The notes below the pieces were generated by a model. The model searched no databases, was not told the origin of the DNA, and saw nothing but the letters and a program-made list of their open reading frames with translations. The position numbers and the translations under genes are program-made. A stretch of DNA of 64,000 nt from Lachnospiraceae bacterium NK4A144 (GTDB taxonomy: Bacteria > Bacillota > Clostridia > Lachnospirales > Lachnospiraceae): positions 89,944 through 153,943 of the forward strand of contig AUJT01000006.1 of assembly GCA_000424365.1 (NCBI GenBank), written 5' to 3'. Positions 17,584 to 27,318 of the stretch are shown in pieces. How positions within the stretch are numbered: the stretch's first letter is position 1; each line of letters starts with the position of its first letter.

Positions 17584-19206
17584 ATGAAAACTAATCTAAA
17601 AGCGAGACTATTCGGAACATTTCTTGCAGTGGTTTTGATACCGATAATGCTGTTTTCGATATCGATCATGTGTCTCACAAATTACCAAAGAAGTCTGGTA
17701 CTTAAAAATTTTGGAATACAATCAGATGCCTACGGGTTACTGACCAACAGTGTCGGTTTGTTTTCCAGTGTAACGGATGATATATTTAATACGTTGGTGC
17801 AGTATTCGGAATTATCGTCAGAGAAACTTGAGGATAAGACCGTCCTTCGTGAGATCAATGCTGAGCTGAGCGCAAAATCGTCTTTTTTGATCGTCCGTAA
17901 GGATAAGGATATATACTATACCGGAGATGAAAAAGATACTCTCGAGGTGCTTAGCGTACTTCCGTCAGGAAACAGTAAAGAGGATAATAAAGACGGTGAA
18001 GTATACTTAAGAGACAGTGGATACTTAATAAAACAGGTATGTTTTGATTTTTCGGATGGGTCTGATGGAAGCGCATTTATCATAACTCACGTAAATGATC
18101 TGGTGCCCCAGATGAAATCTACGGCTGTACAGCTTTGTATAGCGTTTATAATAATATTGGTGATAACGGGACTCATGCTGGTGTCATGGATCTATCGGAC
18201 TATGGTAGCACCCCTTCGACAGATAACGGATGCTACGCAGAAAGTCGCTGAGGGAGAGCTTGATTTTGAGATCAGCATACCTCGCGGCGATGATGAGATA
18301 GCGACGCTTTGCAGAAACTTTGATGAGATGCGTATACGTCTGAAACGGTCAGCAGATAAGAGCGTCGAGAGTGAAAGTGAGAATCGTACTCTGATCAGTA
18401 ATATCACGCATGATCTGAAGACCCCGGTGACTTCCATTAAAGGTTATGCCGAGGGTATACTTGATGGAGTGGCGGACACGCCTGAAAAGCAGGAAAGATA
18501 CGTACGAACGATCCTCAATAAAGCCAATGATATGAACAGGCTTATTAATGAGCTGACTTTTTATTCAGGTATAGATACGAACCGTATCCCATATAATTTT
18601 GCCCGCATAAATATAAGTGATTATTTTGATGATTGTGTAGATGAAATAGGAATGGATCTGGACAGTCAGAATATAGAGCTTAACTATATGAATTATTTGG
18701 ATCGGGGAACGCAGATAATCGCTGATCCGGAGCAGCTTAAAAAAGTAATAAACAATATCATCGGAAATTCCGTAAAGTATATGGATAAGCCCAAAGGAGT
18801 GATCTCCATAAGACTTAAGGATCAGGAGTCATCCGTAGTTGTAGAGATAGAGGATAACGGCAAGGGAATAGACGTTAAGGATATACCATATATTTTCGAC
18901 CGCTTTTATCGAAGCGATGCTTCCAGAAATTCTGCTCGAGGCGGTTCCGGTATAGGATTGTCCATCGTAAAGAAGATCGTGGAAGATCATGGCGGACGTG
19001 TTTGGGCGACGAGCCATCCCGGAACAGGAACTACTATTCTGATAGAATTTCGTAAATATATAGAAGTTAAGGAAACTGAAGATGCTGCAGGCAATGAAAA
19101 TGAGCATGACAGGAATGGAAACAGGAAAAATAACCGAAAATCCGGTAAGAGGATCATGGGCATTTTCGGCGGCGACACTAATGGGCATAGAACGGAGGAA
19201 ATATGA
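17584..19206 (+). CDS. HAMP-domain sensor histidine kinase
   Basis: ~540 residues. The start is uncertain between GTG 17575 and ATG 17584; no strong RBS for either. TM1 (~10-33), a ~150-residue extracytoplasmic sensor region, TM2 (~190-210), HAMP (~210-262), HisKA with NITHDLKTPVTSIKGY, then HATPase_c with N-box (NNIIGNSVKY), G1 (DNGKGI) and G2 (GGSGIGLSIV). The C-terminal tail is low-complexity (Asn/Lys/Arg). Its stop overlaps the start of the response regulator by 4 bases, so the two form a classic pair. Confidence 0.9.
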   Translation: MKTNLKARLFGTFLAVVLIPIMLFSISIMCLTNYQRSLVLKNFGIQSDAYGLLTNSVGLFSSVTDDIFNTLVQYSELSSEKLEDKTVLREINAELSAKSSFLIVRKDKDIYYTGDEKDTLEVLSVLPSGNSKEDNKDGEVYLRDSGYLIKQVCFDFSDGSDGSAFIITHVNDLVPQMKSTAVQLCIAFIIILVITGLMLVSWIYRTMVAPLRQITDATQKVAEGELDFEISIPRGDDEIATLCRNFDEMRIRLKRSADKSVESESENRTLISNITHDLKTPVTSIKGYAEGILDGVADTPEKQERYVRTILNKANDMNRLINELTFYSGIDTNRIPYNFARINISDYFDDCVDEIGMDLDSQNIELNYMNYLDRGTQIIADPEQLKKVINNIIGNSVKYMDKPKGVISIRLKDQESSVVVEIEDNGKGIDVKDIPYIFDRFYRSDASRNSARGGSGIGLSIVKKIVEDHGGRVWATSHPGTGTTILIEFRKYIEVKETEDAAGNENEHDRNGNRKNNRKSGKRIMGIFGGDTNGHRTEEI

Positions 19207-19895
19207 GCAGCAGAATTCTTATCATTGAAGATGAAGAATCTATTGCAGAGCTTGAAAAGGATTATCTTGAGCTTTCGGATTTTGAAGTCGAAACAGAAAA
19301 TAATGGAAAAACAGGTCTTGATCGGGCGCTTAAAGAAGAATGGAATCTGATCATTCTCGATCTGATGCTTCCGGACGTAGATGGTTTCAAGATCTGCGAA
19401 CAGATAAGAGCCGCAAAAAATACTCCGGTGATCATTGTGTCAGCCAAGAAGGATGATGTAGATAAGATACACGGTCTCGGGCTCGGTGCAGACGATTATA
19501 TGACAAAGCCATTTTCGCCAAGTGAGCTCGTAGCCAGAGTAAAGGCACACCTCGCAAGGTATGAGCGTTTGATAAAGAGCGGCATGCCGGAAAATGATAT
19601 GGTTGAGATACGCGGTCTAAAGATCGATAAGACCGCCCGTCGGGTATGGGTCAATGGTGAAGAAAAACCTTTTACTACAAAGGAATTTGATCTTCTTACG
19701 TTCCTTGCATCCCATCCGAACCACGTATATTCTAAAGAGGAGTTATTTAGGAATATCTGGGATATGGACTCTATAGGAGATATAGCAACAGTAACTGTCC
19801 ATATCAAAAAGATCCGAGAAAAGATCGAGATCGACTCATCAAATCCGCAATACATAGAGACTATATGGGGGGTGGGTTACCGCTTCAGAATCTAG
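19203..19895 (+). CDS. OmpR/PhoB-family response regulator
   Basis: 230 residues: receiver domain with acidic pocket (E9, D10) and phospho-acceptor Asp53 in LDLMLPDVDG, conserved Lys in MTKPFSPSEL, then a winged-helix DNA-binding domain (~130-230) ending VGYRFRI. Translationally coupled to the upstream kinase through an ATGA overlap. Targets cannot be read from sequence. Confidence 0.94.
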   Translation: MSSRILIIEDEESIAELEKDYLELSDFEVETENNGKTGLDRALKEEWNLIILDLMLPDVDGFKICEQIRAAKNTPVIIVSAKKDDVDKIHGLGLGADDYMTKPFSPSELVARVKAHLARYERLIKSGMPENDMVEIRGLKIDKTARRVWVNGEEKPFTTKEFDLLTFLASHPNHVYSKEELFRNIWDMDSIGDIATVTVHIKKIREKIEIDSSNPQYIETIWGVGYRFRI

Positions 19896-19896
19896 T

Positions 19897-20002
19897 AAAT
19901 ACTGGTCTTCTTGTCCGATAGCACGTATCTCAAAGTCTCGGCGTAGCCCACTACGCCTTCGACTTTGAGATACGCACTCTCGAACAAGAATCCTGCGTAT
20001 TT
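19897..20002. repeat. ~106-bp nested imperfect palindrome (REP-like hairpin)
   Basis: Outer AAATAC...GTATTT, then TCTTGT/ACAAGA, then a 14-bp stem CGTATCTCAAAGTC / GACTTTGAGATACG, then GGCGTAG / CTACGCC with a CCCA-type loop. It separates the response regulator from the NYN gene and may terminate transcription, although no clean T-run follows. Confidence 0.75.
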
Positions 20003-20051
20003 ACAACGTGACATCATTAAGTTGTCATTATATAAAAAAAGGGGAGAAATA

Positions 20052-20906
20052 GTGTCTGAGGTTAAGAGATTTGCTGTTTTGATTGATATAGAGAATGTCT
20101 CGCAGAAATATGTGGGACTCATTATGGATGAGGCGAGTAACTATGGGGATCTCACGATCAAGAGAGCCTATGGGGACTGGACTCAGCCGGCAAGCGCTTC
20201 GTGGAGAAAGCTGCTTCTTGAGAATTCGATCATTCCTATGCAGCAGTTCAATAATACGTTTGGGAAGAATTCATCGGATTCGGCATTGATAATAGATGCT
20301 ATGAAGATATTATATAACAACAATGTTGATGGATTTTGCCTTGTATCCAGTGATTCTGACTTTACCCGTCTTGCAGCGACACTCAAGGAAGAGGGAAAAA
20401 CAGTAGTCGGAATGGGAGAAAGTAAGACTCCGTCAGCGCTTATCAAGGCATGCGATTCCTTCAAAATGCTTGATGTGCTCTACAGAGAACAGAACCAGGA
20501 AAAGGAAAAAGAGAAGGACGCATCGAAGACACAGGAAAAGGAAAGCGCAAAGACCGCTAAGGGAAAGACGACAAAAAGGGTATCAACCCGTACAACTGTC
20601 AGAAAAACTGCGCTGAAAGCATCTGAGTCAGGAAAGGCAGAGACTGCCGCAGAAAAGGATGTAGAGAAGCCGCAGAGCAATCTTACAAAGCTGTCTACTA
20701 TTGAGAAGGCTATCCGCCAAATCATCACTGCAAATGATGATGAAAACGGCATGAATATTTCGAGTCTGGGAAACAGTCTGCAGCGCAGATATCCGGATTT
20801 TGATACCCGTAATTATGGTTCGCCAAAGCTCAGTAAATTCCTCGTTCAGTTTAATTCGCTTGAACTGACGAAGATCGGTAACTCTACATACGTAAATATA
20901 AAATAA
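20052..20906 (+). CDS. NYN-domain ribonuclease-like protein with C-terminal OST-HTH/LOTUS domain
   Basis: 284 residues from GTG 20052, chosen because AAAGGGGAGAAA lies just upstream; the frame continues up into the palindrome. N-terminal NYN (LabA/DUF88, PIN-like) domain with acidic motifs LIDIEN, SDSALIIDAM and VSSDSDFTRL. A Lys/Ala/Thr-rich charged linker (~155-210) leads to a LOTUS-like domain (~215-284: IEKAIRQII...GSPKLSKFLVQF). NYN-LOTUS proteins are thought to act on RNA. Acts in the cytoplasm; targets unknown. Confidence 0.85.
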   Translation: MSEVKRFAVLIDIENVSQKYVGLIMDEASNYGDLTIKRAYGDWTQPASASWRKLLLENSIIPMQQFNNTFGKNSSDSALIIDAMKILYNNNVDGFCLVSSDSDFTRLAATLKEEGKTVVGMGESKTPSALIKACDSFKMLDVLYREQNQEKEKEKDASKTQEKESAKTAKGKTTKRVSTRTTVRKTALKASESGKAETAAEKDVEKPQSNLTKLSTIEKAIRQIITANDDENGMNISSLGNSLQRRYPDFDTRNYGSPKLSKFLVQFNSLELTKIGNSTYVNIK

Positions 20907-20915
20907 TGACAGGGT

Positions 20916-20955
20916 CAAAAGTAAAAATCCGACAATGTCGGATTTTTTACTTTTG
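20916..20955. terminator. Bidirectional hairpin after NYN gene, part of a short repeat family
   Basis: CAAAAGTAAAAATCCGACA pairs with TGTCGGATTTTTTACTTTTG. The left arm plus eight upstream bases (20909-20932) recurs exactly, inverted, at 49027-49050; a looser relative is at 24484. Confidence 0.8.
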
Positions 20956-20964
20956 GGATTTAAC

Positions 20965-21696
20965 ATGATATATAAGAGAAATAAATTAAGAGTAATATTT
21001 GAGGATAAGGATATCCTTGTAATTCACAAGAACGCCGGAGTGGCATCCGAGACACGACGGATCGGAGAACAGGATTGTGTCAGCCTCGCAAAGAATTATC
21101 TGGCGGACAGGCAGCGCGCAGAAAATCCCGGAAAGCAGGGAAAAGCGCCGTGGGTAGCATTGGTTCACAGGCTGGACCAGCCGGTAGAGGGAATATTGGT
21201 ACTGGCAAAAAACAGTAAAGCAGCAGCGATTCTTTCGGAACAGATTAAAAAGGGGGAAATGTATAAGGAGTACATGACACTCGTGCTTCCGGAAGAAGGC
21301 ATCGGACTTACAAGCGGAGAAAGTGTACACCTTACGGACTTTTTGCTTAAGGACGCAAAGACAAATACCAGCAAAGCGGTGGATGAAGGTACTCCCGATG
21401 CAAAATGCGCGGAGTTGGAATATGAAGTTGTTGATGAGGAAAATCCTTTTTCGGAAAGCGGAGCAAGACTTCTAAAGATACATCTATTGACCGGGCGTCA
21501 TCACCAGATACGGGTGCAGCTCTCACACGCCGGACTTCCGGTGATCGGAGACAGAAAGTATGGAGCTATGCCGGAGGGGTACAGAGGAGCTCTTTGCCTC
21601 GCTGCAAGAAAACTGGTATTTCGTCATCCGGGATCGGGAAAGGAAATGACATTTGAGCTGGAGACATCAGAGATAGATTTTATGAAAAAAAAATAA
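20965..21696 (+). CDS. RluA-family pseudouridine synthase
   Basis: 243 residues from ATG 20965. Catalytic motif HRLDQPVEGILVLAK carries the Asp that attacks the uridine; later motifs LLTGRHHQIRVQLSHAGLP and GDRKYGA are standard for the RluA/RluD branch. No N-terminal S4 domain is present, so it is a short member. The start lies only ten bases after the preceding hairpin and has no clear Shine-Dalgarno, so a downstream start is possible. Target RNA unknown. Confidence 0.88.
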   Translation: MIYKRNKLRVIFEDKDILVIHKNAGVASETRRIGEQDCVSLAKNYLADRQRAENPGKQGKAPWVALVHRLDQPVEGILVLAKNSKAAAILSEQIKKGEMYKEYMTLVLPEEGIGLTSGESVHLTDFLLKDAKTNTSKAVDEGTPDAKCAELEYEVVDEENPFSESGARLLKIHLLTGRHHQIRVQLSHAGLPVIGDRKYGAMPEGYRGALCLAARKLVFRHPGSGKEMTFELETSEIDFMKKK

Positions 21697-21710
21697 GCTC
21701 ATAAAGAGGG

Positions 21711-21751
21711 CGGAGATCGTTGAAAAATTAACATACGATCTCCGTTTTTTT
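21711..21751 (+). terminator. Intrinsic terminator
   Basis: CGGAGATCGT / ACGATCTCCG stem followed by seven T, between the pseudouridine synthase and the ackA promoter. Confidence 0.9.
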
Positions 21752-21776
21752 CGCATAAAATAAGGACTTCCGCAGG

Positions 21777-21805
21777 TTGACAACAGGGTAGCACACGGAT
21801 AAAAT
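21777..21805 (+). promoter_or_regulatory. Sigma-A promoter of ackA-cca
   Basis: TTGACA at 21777-21782 (consensus), 17-base spacer, TAAAAT at 21800-21805. The leader is about 65 bases and contains AACAACAAACGTTGTTAG, an ACAA/TTGT-type inverted repeat. Confidence 0.75.
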
Positions 21806-21875
21806 CAAAACAGTGTGTCTAGAAAAGATTTAGTCAAATAACAACAAACGTTGTTAGTGATTGGAGGAGAAGGAA

Positions 21876-23075
21876 ATGAAAGTTCTTGTAATAAACTGTG
21901 GAAGTTCATCACTTAAGTACCAGCTTATCGATTCCGAGACTGAGCTTGTAATGGCAAAGGGTCTCTGCGAGAGGATCGGTATTGATGGAAGCAATCTTGA
22001 GTATAAGAGAGGCGAGAGCCCGAAGACAAGCACTCAGGTTGAGATGAAGGATCACACAGATGCAGTTAATCTGGTCCTCGAGAAATTAAGCGATCCTGAA
22101 GAGGGCGTTGTATCTTCTCTTTCCGAGATCGAGGCAGTTGGACACCGCGTAGTCCATGGCGGTGAGAAATTTACAAAGTCTGTTCTTATCACAGAGGAAG
22201 TTATTAAGGGAATCGAAGAGTGCAATGATCTGGCACCTCTTCACAATCCTGCAAATATCATCGGTATCCGTGCATGTCAGTCACTTATGCCGGGAGTACC
22301 GCAGGTTGCTGTATTTGATACAGCTTTCCATCAGACGATGGAGCCGAAGTCATACCTCTATGCGGTTCCTTATGAGTACTATAAGAAATATAAGGTTCGT
22401 CGTTACGGTTTCCACGGCACAAGCCACGATTATGTATCAAAGCGCGCAGCAGAGATGCTTGCAAAGGACATCACAGATCTCAAGCTTATCATCTGCCATC
22501 TTGGAAATGGTGCATCCGTAAGTGCAGTTCAGAACGGTAAATGTGTAGATACATCAATGGGTCTTACTCCTCTTGAAGGTCTTATCATGGGTACACGTTC
22601 CGGAGATATTGATCCTGCAGTTATCACATATCTTATGGAAAAGGAAAATATGTCTGCTCCTGAGGTGCTTAATATACTTAATAAAAAATCAGGCATTCTC
22701 GGTCTTTCAGATGGCATTTCTTCTGACTTCCGTGATATTTCTGAGGCAGTAGCATCCGGAAATGAGCAGGCAGAGGTTACTCTCGATGCATATGCTTTAA
22801 GAGTAGCAAAGTACATCGGCGCCTATGCAACAGAGATGCAGGGAGTAGATGCTATCGTTATGACAGCAGGTGCAGGTGAGAATAACTCAACCGTTCGTGA
22901 GAAGATCTGCAAGTATCTCGGATGGCTCGGAACAAGCTTTGATCCTGAGATGAACAAGATCCGTGGTGAGGAGTTATTCTTAAGCAAGCCTGAGGACAAG
23001 GTACAGCTTATGGTTGTACCGACAAACGAGGAACTTGCGATCGCACGTCAGACAGTAGGAGTAGTAAGAGGCTAA
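21876..23075 (+). CDS. ackA: Acetate kinase
   Basis: Makes ATP and acetate from acetyl phosphate in fermentation. 399 residues from ATG 21876 (RBS GGAGGAG). Family signatures: VLVINCGSSSLKY at the N-terminus and a second block with RYGFHGTSHDYV; GMGLT-type loop (DTSMGLTPLEG) and GENN are visible. No pta gene is adjacent; instead cca overlaps the stop. Own strong promoter. Confidence 0.96.
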   Translation: MKVLVINCGSSSLKYQLIDSETELVMAKGLCERIGIDGSNLEYKRGESPKTSTQVEMKDHTDAVNLVLEKLSDPEEGVVSSLSEIEAVGHRVVHGGEKFTKSVLITEEVIKGIEECNDLAPLHNPANIIGIRACQSLMPGVPQVAVFDTAFHQTMEPKSYLYAVPYEYYKKYKVRRYGFHGTSHDYVSKRAAEMLAKDITDLKLIICHLGNGASVSAVQNGKCVDTSMGLTPLEGLIMGTRSGDIDPAVITYLMEKENMSAPEVLNILNKKSGILGLSDGISSDFRDISEAVASGNEQAEVTLDAYALRVAKYIGAYATEMQGVDAIVMTAGAGENNSTVREKICKYLGWLGTSFDPEMNKIRGEELFLSKPEDKVQLMVVPTNEELAIARQTVGVVRG

Positions 23076-24463
23076 TGAAGATCGAACTTCCCGAAAAAGT
23101 GAGATTTATCATAGAGACTATTGAGAACGCAGGCTTCGAGGCATTTGCCGTCGGAGGCTGCGTTCGTGATTCTATGATGAATAGACAACCTAATGACTGG
23201 GATATAACCACCAGTGCAAAGCCGCAGGAGATAAAGGCTCTCTTTCACAGGACTATAGATACCGGTATCCAGCATGGCACAGTTACGGTCATGATAAAAA
23301 AAGAGGGCTTTGAGGTTACAACTTATCGTATTGACGGTGAGTATGAAGATTCCCGACATCCAAAGGAAGTGACTTTTACACCTGACCTGTCTGAAGATCT
23401 GAGACGTCGTGACTTTACGATCAATGCCATGGCATATAATGACAGGACAGGACTCGTAGATCTCTTTAATGGTGCAGATGATCTGGAGAAAAAGGTGATA
23501 AGGGCTGTGGGAGATCCTGAAGAACGCTTCACAGAAGATGCTCTTCGTATCATGAGGGCTTTTCGTTTTGCGGCTCAGCTTGATTTCTCTATAGATGAAG
23601 TCACACGTACTGCGGCGGAAAAACTCGCTCCTACACTCAAAAATATCTCAGGGGAACGTATCCGCGACGAGCTTACAAAACTTATCGTTTCAGATCATCC
23701 TGAATATCTGAAAGAACTGTATGATTCCGGTATTACCGCAATAGTCATGCCTGAATTTGATAAGTGCATGGAAACACCTCAAAACAATCCTCATCACGTG
23801 TATAACGTAGGTGATCATATCCTGTGCTCCATGATGGAACTTGAGCATAAATGTCTCAGTGAATTTTTGAAGAAATCAGGATATGAAGAGGATGAGAATA
23901 CATTCAGGATACTGAGATTTGCCATGATGCTCCATGACATAGGTAAGCCGGACTGCCGTGTTACGGATGAAGATGGTGTGGATCATTTTTACAGGCATGC
24001 TGACAAGGGTGAACGCATTGCAGAAGAGATATTACGGAGATTAAAAGAGGACAATCATACGATAGATCTCGTGCGTAGACTGGTCCGTTTTCATGATGAC
24101 AGACCGGCACCTAATGCAAAGTCAGTCCGCAAGGCTGCATCCAGGATAGGAAGCGATATCTTTCCGCTTTATCTCGCAGTTCATCATTGCGATGTTCTTG
24201 CCCAGAGTGATCACCTAAAGGAAGAAAAACTCGAGCATGAAAAGCAGATACTGGACCTGTTCCTAAAGAGCAGAGAGCAGGGAGAATGTCTCTCACTCAA
24301 GGAACTGGACATCAATGGCGGAGATCTTATTAAAGAAGTTGGAATGAAGCCGGGACCGGAGATGGGACAGGTTCTTAATGCACTTCTTGATAAGGTAATA
24401 GATGATCCTGTATTGAATGAGAAACAAAAGCTGATTTCACTCGCAAAAGACTTGATTAGATGA
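23075..24463 (+). CDS. cca: CCA tRNA nucleotidyltransferase with HD domain
   Basis: Adds or repairs the 3' CCA of tRNAs. 462 residues. Head-domain motif GGCVRD (~28-33) and metal-binding DWD (~43-45); RRRDFTINAMAY; tail-binding EDALRIMRAFRF. A C-terminal HD-type phosphohydrolase motif (MLHDIGKPDC, ~290) is present. Start ATG overlaps the ackA stop (TAATG), and no RBS is obvious beyond codons in ackA, implying coupling. Confidence 0.92.
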   Translation: MKIELPEKVRFIIETIENAGFEAFAVGGCVRDSMMNRQPNDWDITTSAKPQEIKALFHRTIDTGIQHGTVTVMIKKEGFEVTTYRIDGEYEDSRHPKEVTFTPDLSEDLRRRDFTINAMAYNDRTGLVDLFNGADDLEKKVIRAVGDPEERFTEDALRIMRAFRFAAQLDFSIDEVTRTAAEKLAPTLKNISGERIRDELTKLIVSDHPEYLKELYDSGITAIVMPEFDKCMETPQNNPHHVYNVGDHILCSMMELEHKCLSEFLKKSGYEEDENTFRILRFAMMLHDIGKPDCRVTDEDGVDHFYRHADKGERIAEEILRRLKEDNHTIDLVRRLVRFHDDRPAPNAKSVRKAASRIGSDIFPLYLAVHHCDVLAQSDHLKEEKLEHEKQILDLFLKSREQGECLSLKELDINGGDLIKEVGMKPGPEMGQVLNALLDKVIDDPVLNEKQKLISLAKDLIR

Positions 24464-24477
24464 CAATAAGACAATAA

Positions 24478-24630
24478 TATGATGTCAGGGTAAAAAGTAA
24501 AAAATTCGATTGTGCTTGCACAAGAAGAATTTTTTATTTGGAACCCGCAAAACACGAGCATGTAGCGTAATTACGCGGAATGCGAGTGTTTTAGAATTGC
24601 GGGAGCTGCATAAGCAGCGTAGCAATTCGT
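24478..24630. repeat. Intergenic cluster of three hairpins
   Basis: First a terminator-like stem (AAAATTC.../GAATTTTTTATTT with TGTG-CTTG-CACA inside, 24500-24540), then AAAACAC/GTGTTTT around GCGTAATTACGC (24549-24592), then GAATTGC/GCAATTC around GCTGC/GCAGC (24594-24628). The 5' edge resembles the short repeat family at 20909 and 49027. No gene is seen here. Confidence 0.65.
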
Positions 24631-24722
24631 GACATCAGATATGAGGCCTGTCATGCCGGACAGGCTATAGAGACTCGTTCATTTGGGGAAGTGAATGAGA
24701 TATGTATAAAAGAGGGGATCAT

Positions 24723-26270
24723 ATGGGGAGAAGGACAAAAATATGCCGGGCGCAGTTTACTCAGGGTCGGAAAAGAGCACAGCTTCTTTTCCTGCTTCTT
24801 TGTACTGCGCTTATTTTTGTTGCATGCAAAAAAGGTGGTACTACCCAGGTTGAAGCAGCCTCTGAAAATAGCGTACTTACGGCAGCGGGGGATGAAGACT
24901 TGAAAGCCGGCGGAACGGCAGTGATACTTCAGGTAGATGAAAACCGTCAAAAAATCATATTTGAAGCAATAGATACGTCAGAGCAGTATGAGCTCTCATA
25001 TGATGGGAAAACTCTGATGTTTGATGAATATGGAGCAGCACAGGTTCCCGCTGAACTCAGGGTCGGAGATATAGTGGATATAGTAGTATCCATTCATTCC
25101 GGTGTCCTGACTGAGGTCAATGGTACAAAAGGTACTTTCTGTGTACAGGATCTAACAGATTATGAGATAAATCTGAATCGTGGAGTTTTTTCTACAGATG
25201 GAAAAAATTACAGGATAACGGACAAAACTGTTGTGGTTGAAAACGGTGTTCCCGGTAAATTTGCGGACATAAAAAAGGGTGACCGTCTGACGATCCGTGG
25301 AATAGATCATGATATTTATTCCATAATTGAGAATGGCGGAGTAGGTTATGTGCGTATCCGCGGGGCAGAATCATTTCAGGGGGGATGGATAGAACTTGGA
25401 GAAAAAATCCTCCCTGTTGAGAACAATATGCTTGTGGAAGTTCCGGAAGGAAGCTATGAAATGATGGTTTCCTATCATAAATACGGCGGGACGAAGAGCG
25501 TCAGCGTTCAAAGAGGAAAAGAAGTATCCGTGGATGTAAGTGATCTGAAGGGAGAACTGTTAAAGTATGGAAAGATCACCTTTACATTCACACCGCAGGG
25601 GGCAGCGCCTACTGTGCGGATAGATGGAGAAAAGGTTTCTACGGCGATACCTGTTGAACTGGAATACGGCATACATTCGCTTGATATCTTTGCTGATGGA
25701 TATGTAACGATCCGTAAATACATCAGTGTAGGATCACCGATGGCAAATCTGGATGTACAGCTGGAGGAAGTGAAAGAGTCGGAAGCAGCGTCTGAAGAAG
25801 CAGAAAGCACTAAAGAGGCTCACGAAGCAAAGCCCGATTCGACCACTTTACCTGATAAATTTACAAAGGATGATGAAAAGGAAGAAGAGGAGAAAAAGGA
25901 AGAAGAGAAGAAAAAGGAAGAAAAGACTGAGACAGGCAATAGCAACACAGGAAATACTCAGACGGGAAACACAAATACTCCGGTAAATACGCCGGAAGAT
26001 CCGACTTCTGTAAGCTCCACTACCAACCAGCTCTATATAGACAGCCCGGAAGGTGTGGAAGTGTATTTTGACGGTTCTTATAAGGGAATAGCGCCCTGCC
26101 ACTTTGTAAAGAGCGCGGGAACTCATGTTGTGACCCTTATGAAAAACGGATATGTGACAAAAAATTACACGATCACGTTAAGTGCCACAACTGATAATGA
26201 ATCCTACTCTTTTAATGAACTAAAAAAAGAAAAGAAGAAGGATGATGATGTACAGACTGTAAGCGATTAG
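24723..26270 (+). CDS. PEGA-domain surface lipoprotein
   Basis: 515 residues from ATG 24723 (RBS AGAGGGGA six bases upstream; the next ATG up lacks one). Positively charged N-terminus, hydrophobic core and lipobox FVAC give a lipoprotein signal. Two PEGA-like beta domains: ~290-350 (VRIDGEKV...GIHSLDIFADGY) and ~435-495 (VEVYFDGSYKG...GTHVVTLMKNGY), joined by a Glu/Lys-then Thr/Asn-rich linker (~360-430). PEGA domains occur in surface-layer and cell-wall-facing proteins. Convergent with the DHH gene, overlapping its end by 4 bases. Confidence 0.85.
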   Translation: MGRRTKICRAQFTQGRKRAQLLFLLLCTALIFVACKKGGTTQVEAASENSVLTAAGDEDLKAGGTAVILQVDENRQKIIFEAIDTSEQYELSYDGKTLMFDEYGAAQVPAELRVGDIVDIVVSIHSGVLTEVNGTKGTFCVQDLTDYEINLNRGVFSTDGKNYRITDKTVVVENGVPGKFADIKKGDRLTIRGIDHDIYSIIENGGVGYVRIRGAESFQGGWIELGEKILPVENNMLVEVPEGSYEMMVSYHKYGGTKSVSVQRGKEVSVDVSDLKGELLKYGKITFTFTPQGAAPTVRIDGEKVSTAIPVELEYGIHSLDIFADGYVTIRKYISVGSPMANLDVQLEEVKESEAASEEAESTKEAHEAKPDSTTLPDKFTKDDEKEEEEKKEEEKKKEEKTETGNSNTGNTQTGNTNTPVNTPEDPTSVSSTTNQLYIDSPEGVEVYFDGSYKGIAPCHFVKSAGTHVVTLMKNGYVTKNYTITLSATTDNESYSFNELKKEKKKDDDVQTVSD

Positions 26271-27235
26271 TCGGAGAAAAAGTTCTGGTAGCGTTCTGAG
26301 AAGAATGCTTCAAAATGAAGATCCGGGAAAGCTTCTTTGTACTTAGTGAGGTTTATAAGACCACCGGCTTTGTCGGTATGACCTCCACCGTTTCCTATAC
26401 CCTTTGCGATATAGGCGGCAAGTTCATTAGCCAGAACTTCTTTAACACAGCTTCGCACAGAAAATTTTACATAATCAGGATGCTCCGCATAGACGATACA
26501 CGAATAGATCGTGTCGACCTGCAGGCAGATATCGCTTATGAGTCCAAGAATATTTGAATCGCAGTCATCGGCCTTTAAGATGGCAAAATGCCACTTCTCG
26601 TTTACGATAGCCCGTATCATAGCGAGCCCGGCGATCTCCAGCTCTCTGAGTGAGAGATTGGAGTTATTCATAAGTTTTATCAGATCATAATCAGCATTCA
26701 GTGTGTCCTGCATTTCCCGGTCGAGAGGATTGTAGATCTCGGCAAAAGCTCCGGTGTCGGTGTAAAGCCCGTAAAAAAGGGCTGTTGCTAGATCCGGGTG
26801 AGCATTTACATCAAATCCTGCGTCTGAAAGGAGCTTCCAGATGATAGTGGAGCAGCTTCCGTACTCAGGACGGATATCTCGTAGGCATCCGCTTGGAAGA
26901 CGTCCGGGCTGATGATGATCGATTATCACGATATTATCGGACGGAAAACGAGTCACGTTTCCGGAACCGTACTGGCAGTCTACATTTACGAGAACGCCTG
27001 ATACACGGTAGGGAGTCGGAACATATTCTATCGGAATATTTAGCTCTTCCACCATGATCTGGAGATTTTTCTTTGTTATCTGTTCATGTCCGGAATAAAT
27101 GAGCTTTATCCGGTACTTTCCTCGAGTCATGAAATACTTATATAGAGCAAATCCAGATGCAATAGTATCGGCATCTGGATTGTCATGACACTGTATAGTT
27201 ATACTCAGGTTATCTGCTATCTGGTCAAGAATCAT
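26267..27235 (-). CDS. DHH/DHHA1 phosphoesterase (NrnA-like)
   Basis: 322 residues. DHH motifs HDNPDADTIAS (~16-26), VNVD, IDHHQPGRLPSG, YTDTGAF and the DHHA1 motif GNGGGHTDKAGG (~283-294). Proteins of this group are oligoribonucleases/pAp phosphatases or cyclic-dinucleotide phosphodiesterases; no GGDEF or PAS part is present, so an NrnA-like role is likelier than GdpP. Encoded alone on the minus strand. Confidence 0.85.
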   Translation of the reverse strand: MILDQIADNLSITIQCHDNPDADTIASGFALYKYFMTRGKYRIKLIYSGHEQITKKNLQIMVEELNIPIEYVPTPYRVSGVLVNVDCQYGSGNVTRFPSDNIVIIDHHQPGRLPSGCLRDIRPEYGSCSTIIWKLLSDAGFDVNAHPDLATALFYGLYTDTGAFAEIYNPLDREMQDTLNADYDLIKLMNNSNLSLRELEIAGLAMIRAIVNEKWHFAILKADDCDSNILGLISDICLQVDTIYSCIVYAEHPDYVKFSVRSCVKEVLANELAAYIAKGIGNGGGHTDKAGGLINLTKYKEAFPDLHFEAFFSERYQNFFSD

Positions 27236-27318
27236 ATAGTCACCATTTTTCGTCCCCTGCTTTGGATGATTCTACCATAAATTAAGAGAATATTAAACGA
27301 AAAAAAATGATTATTGTA

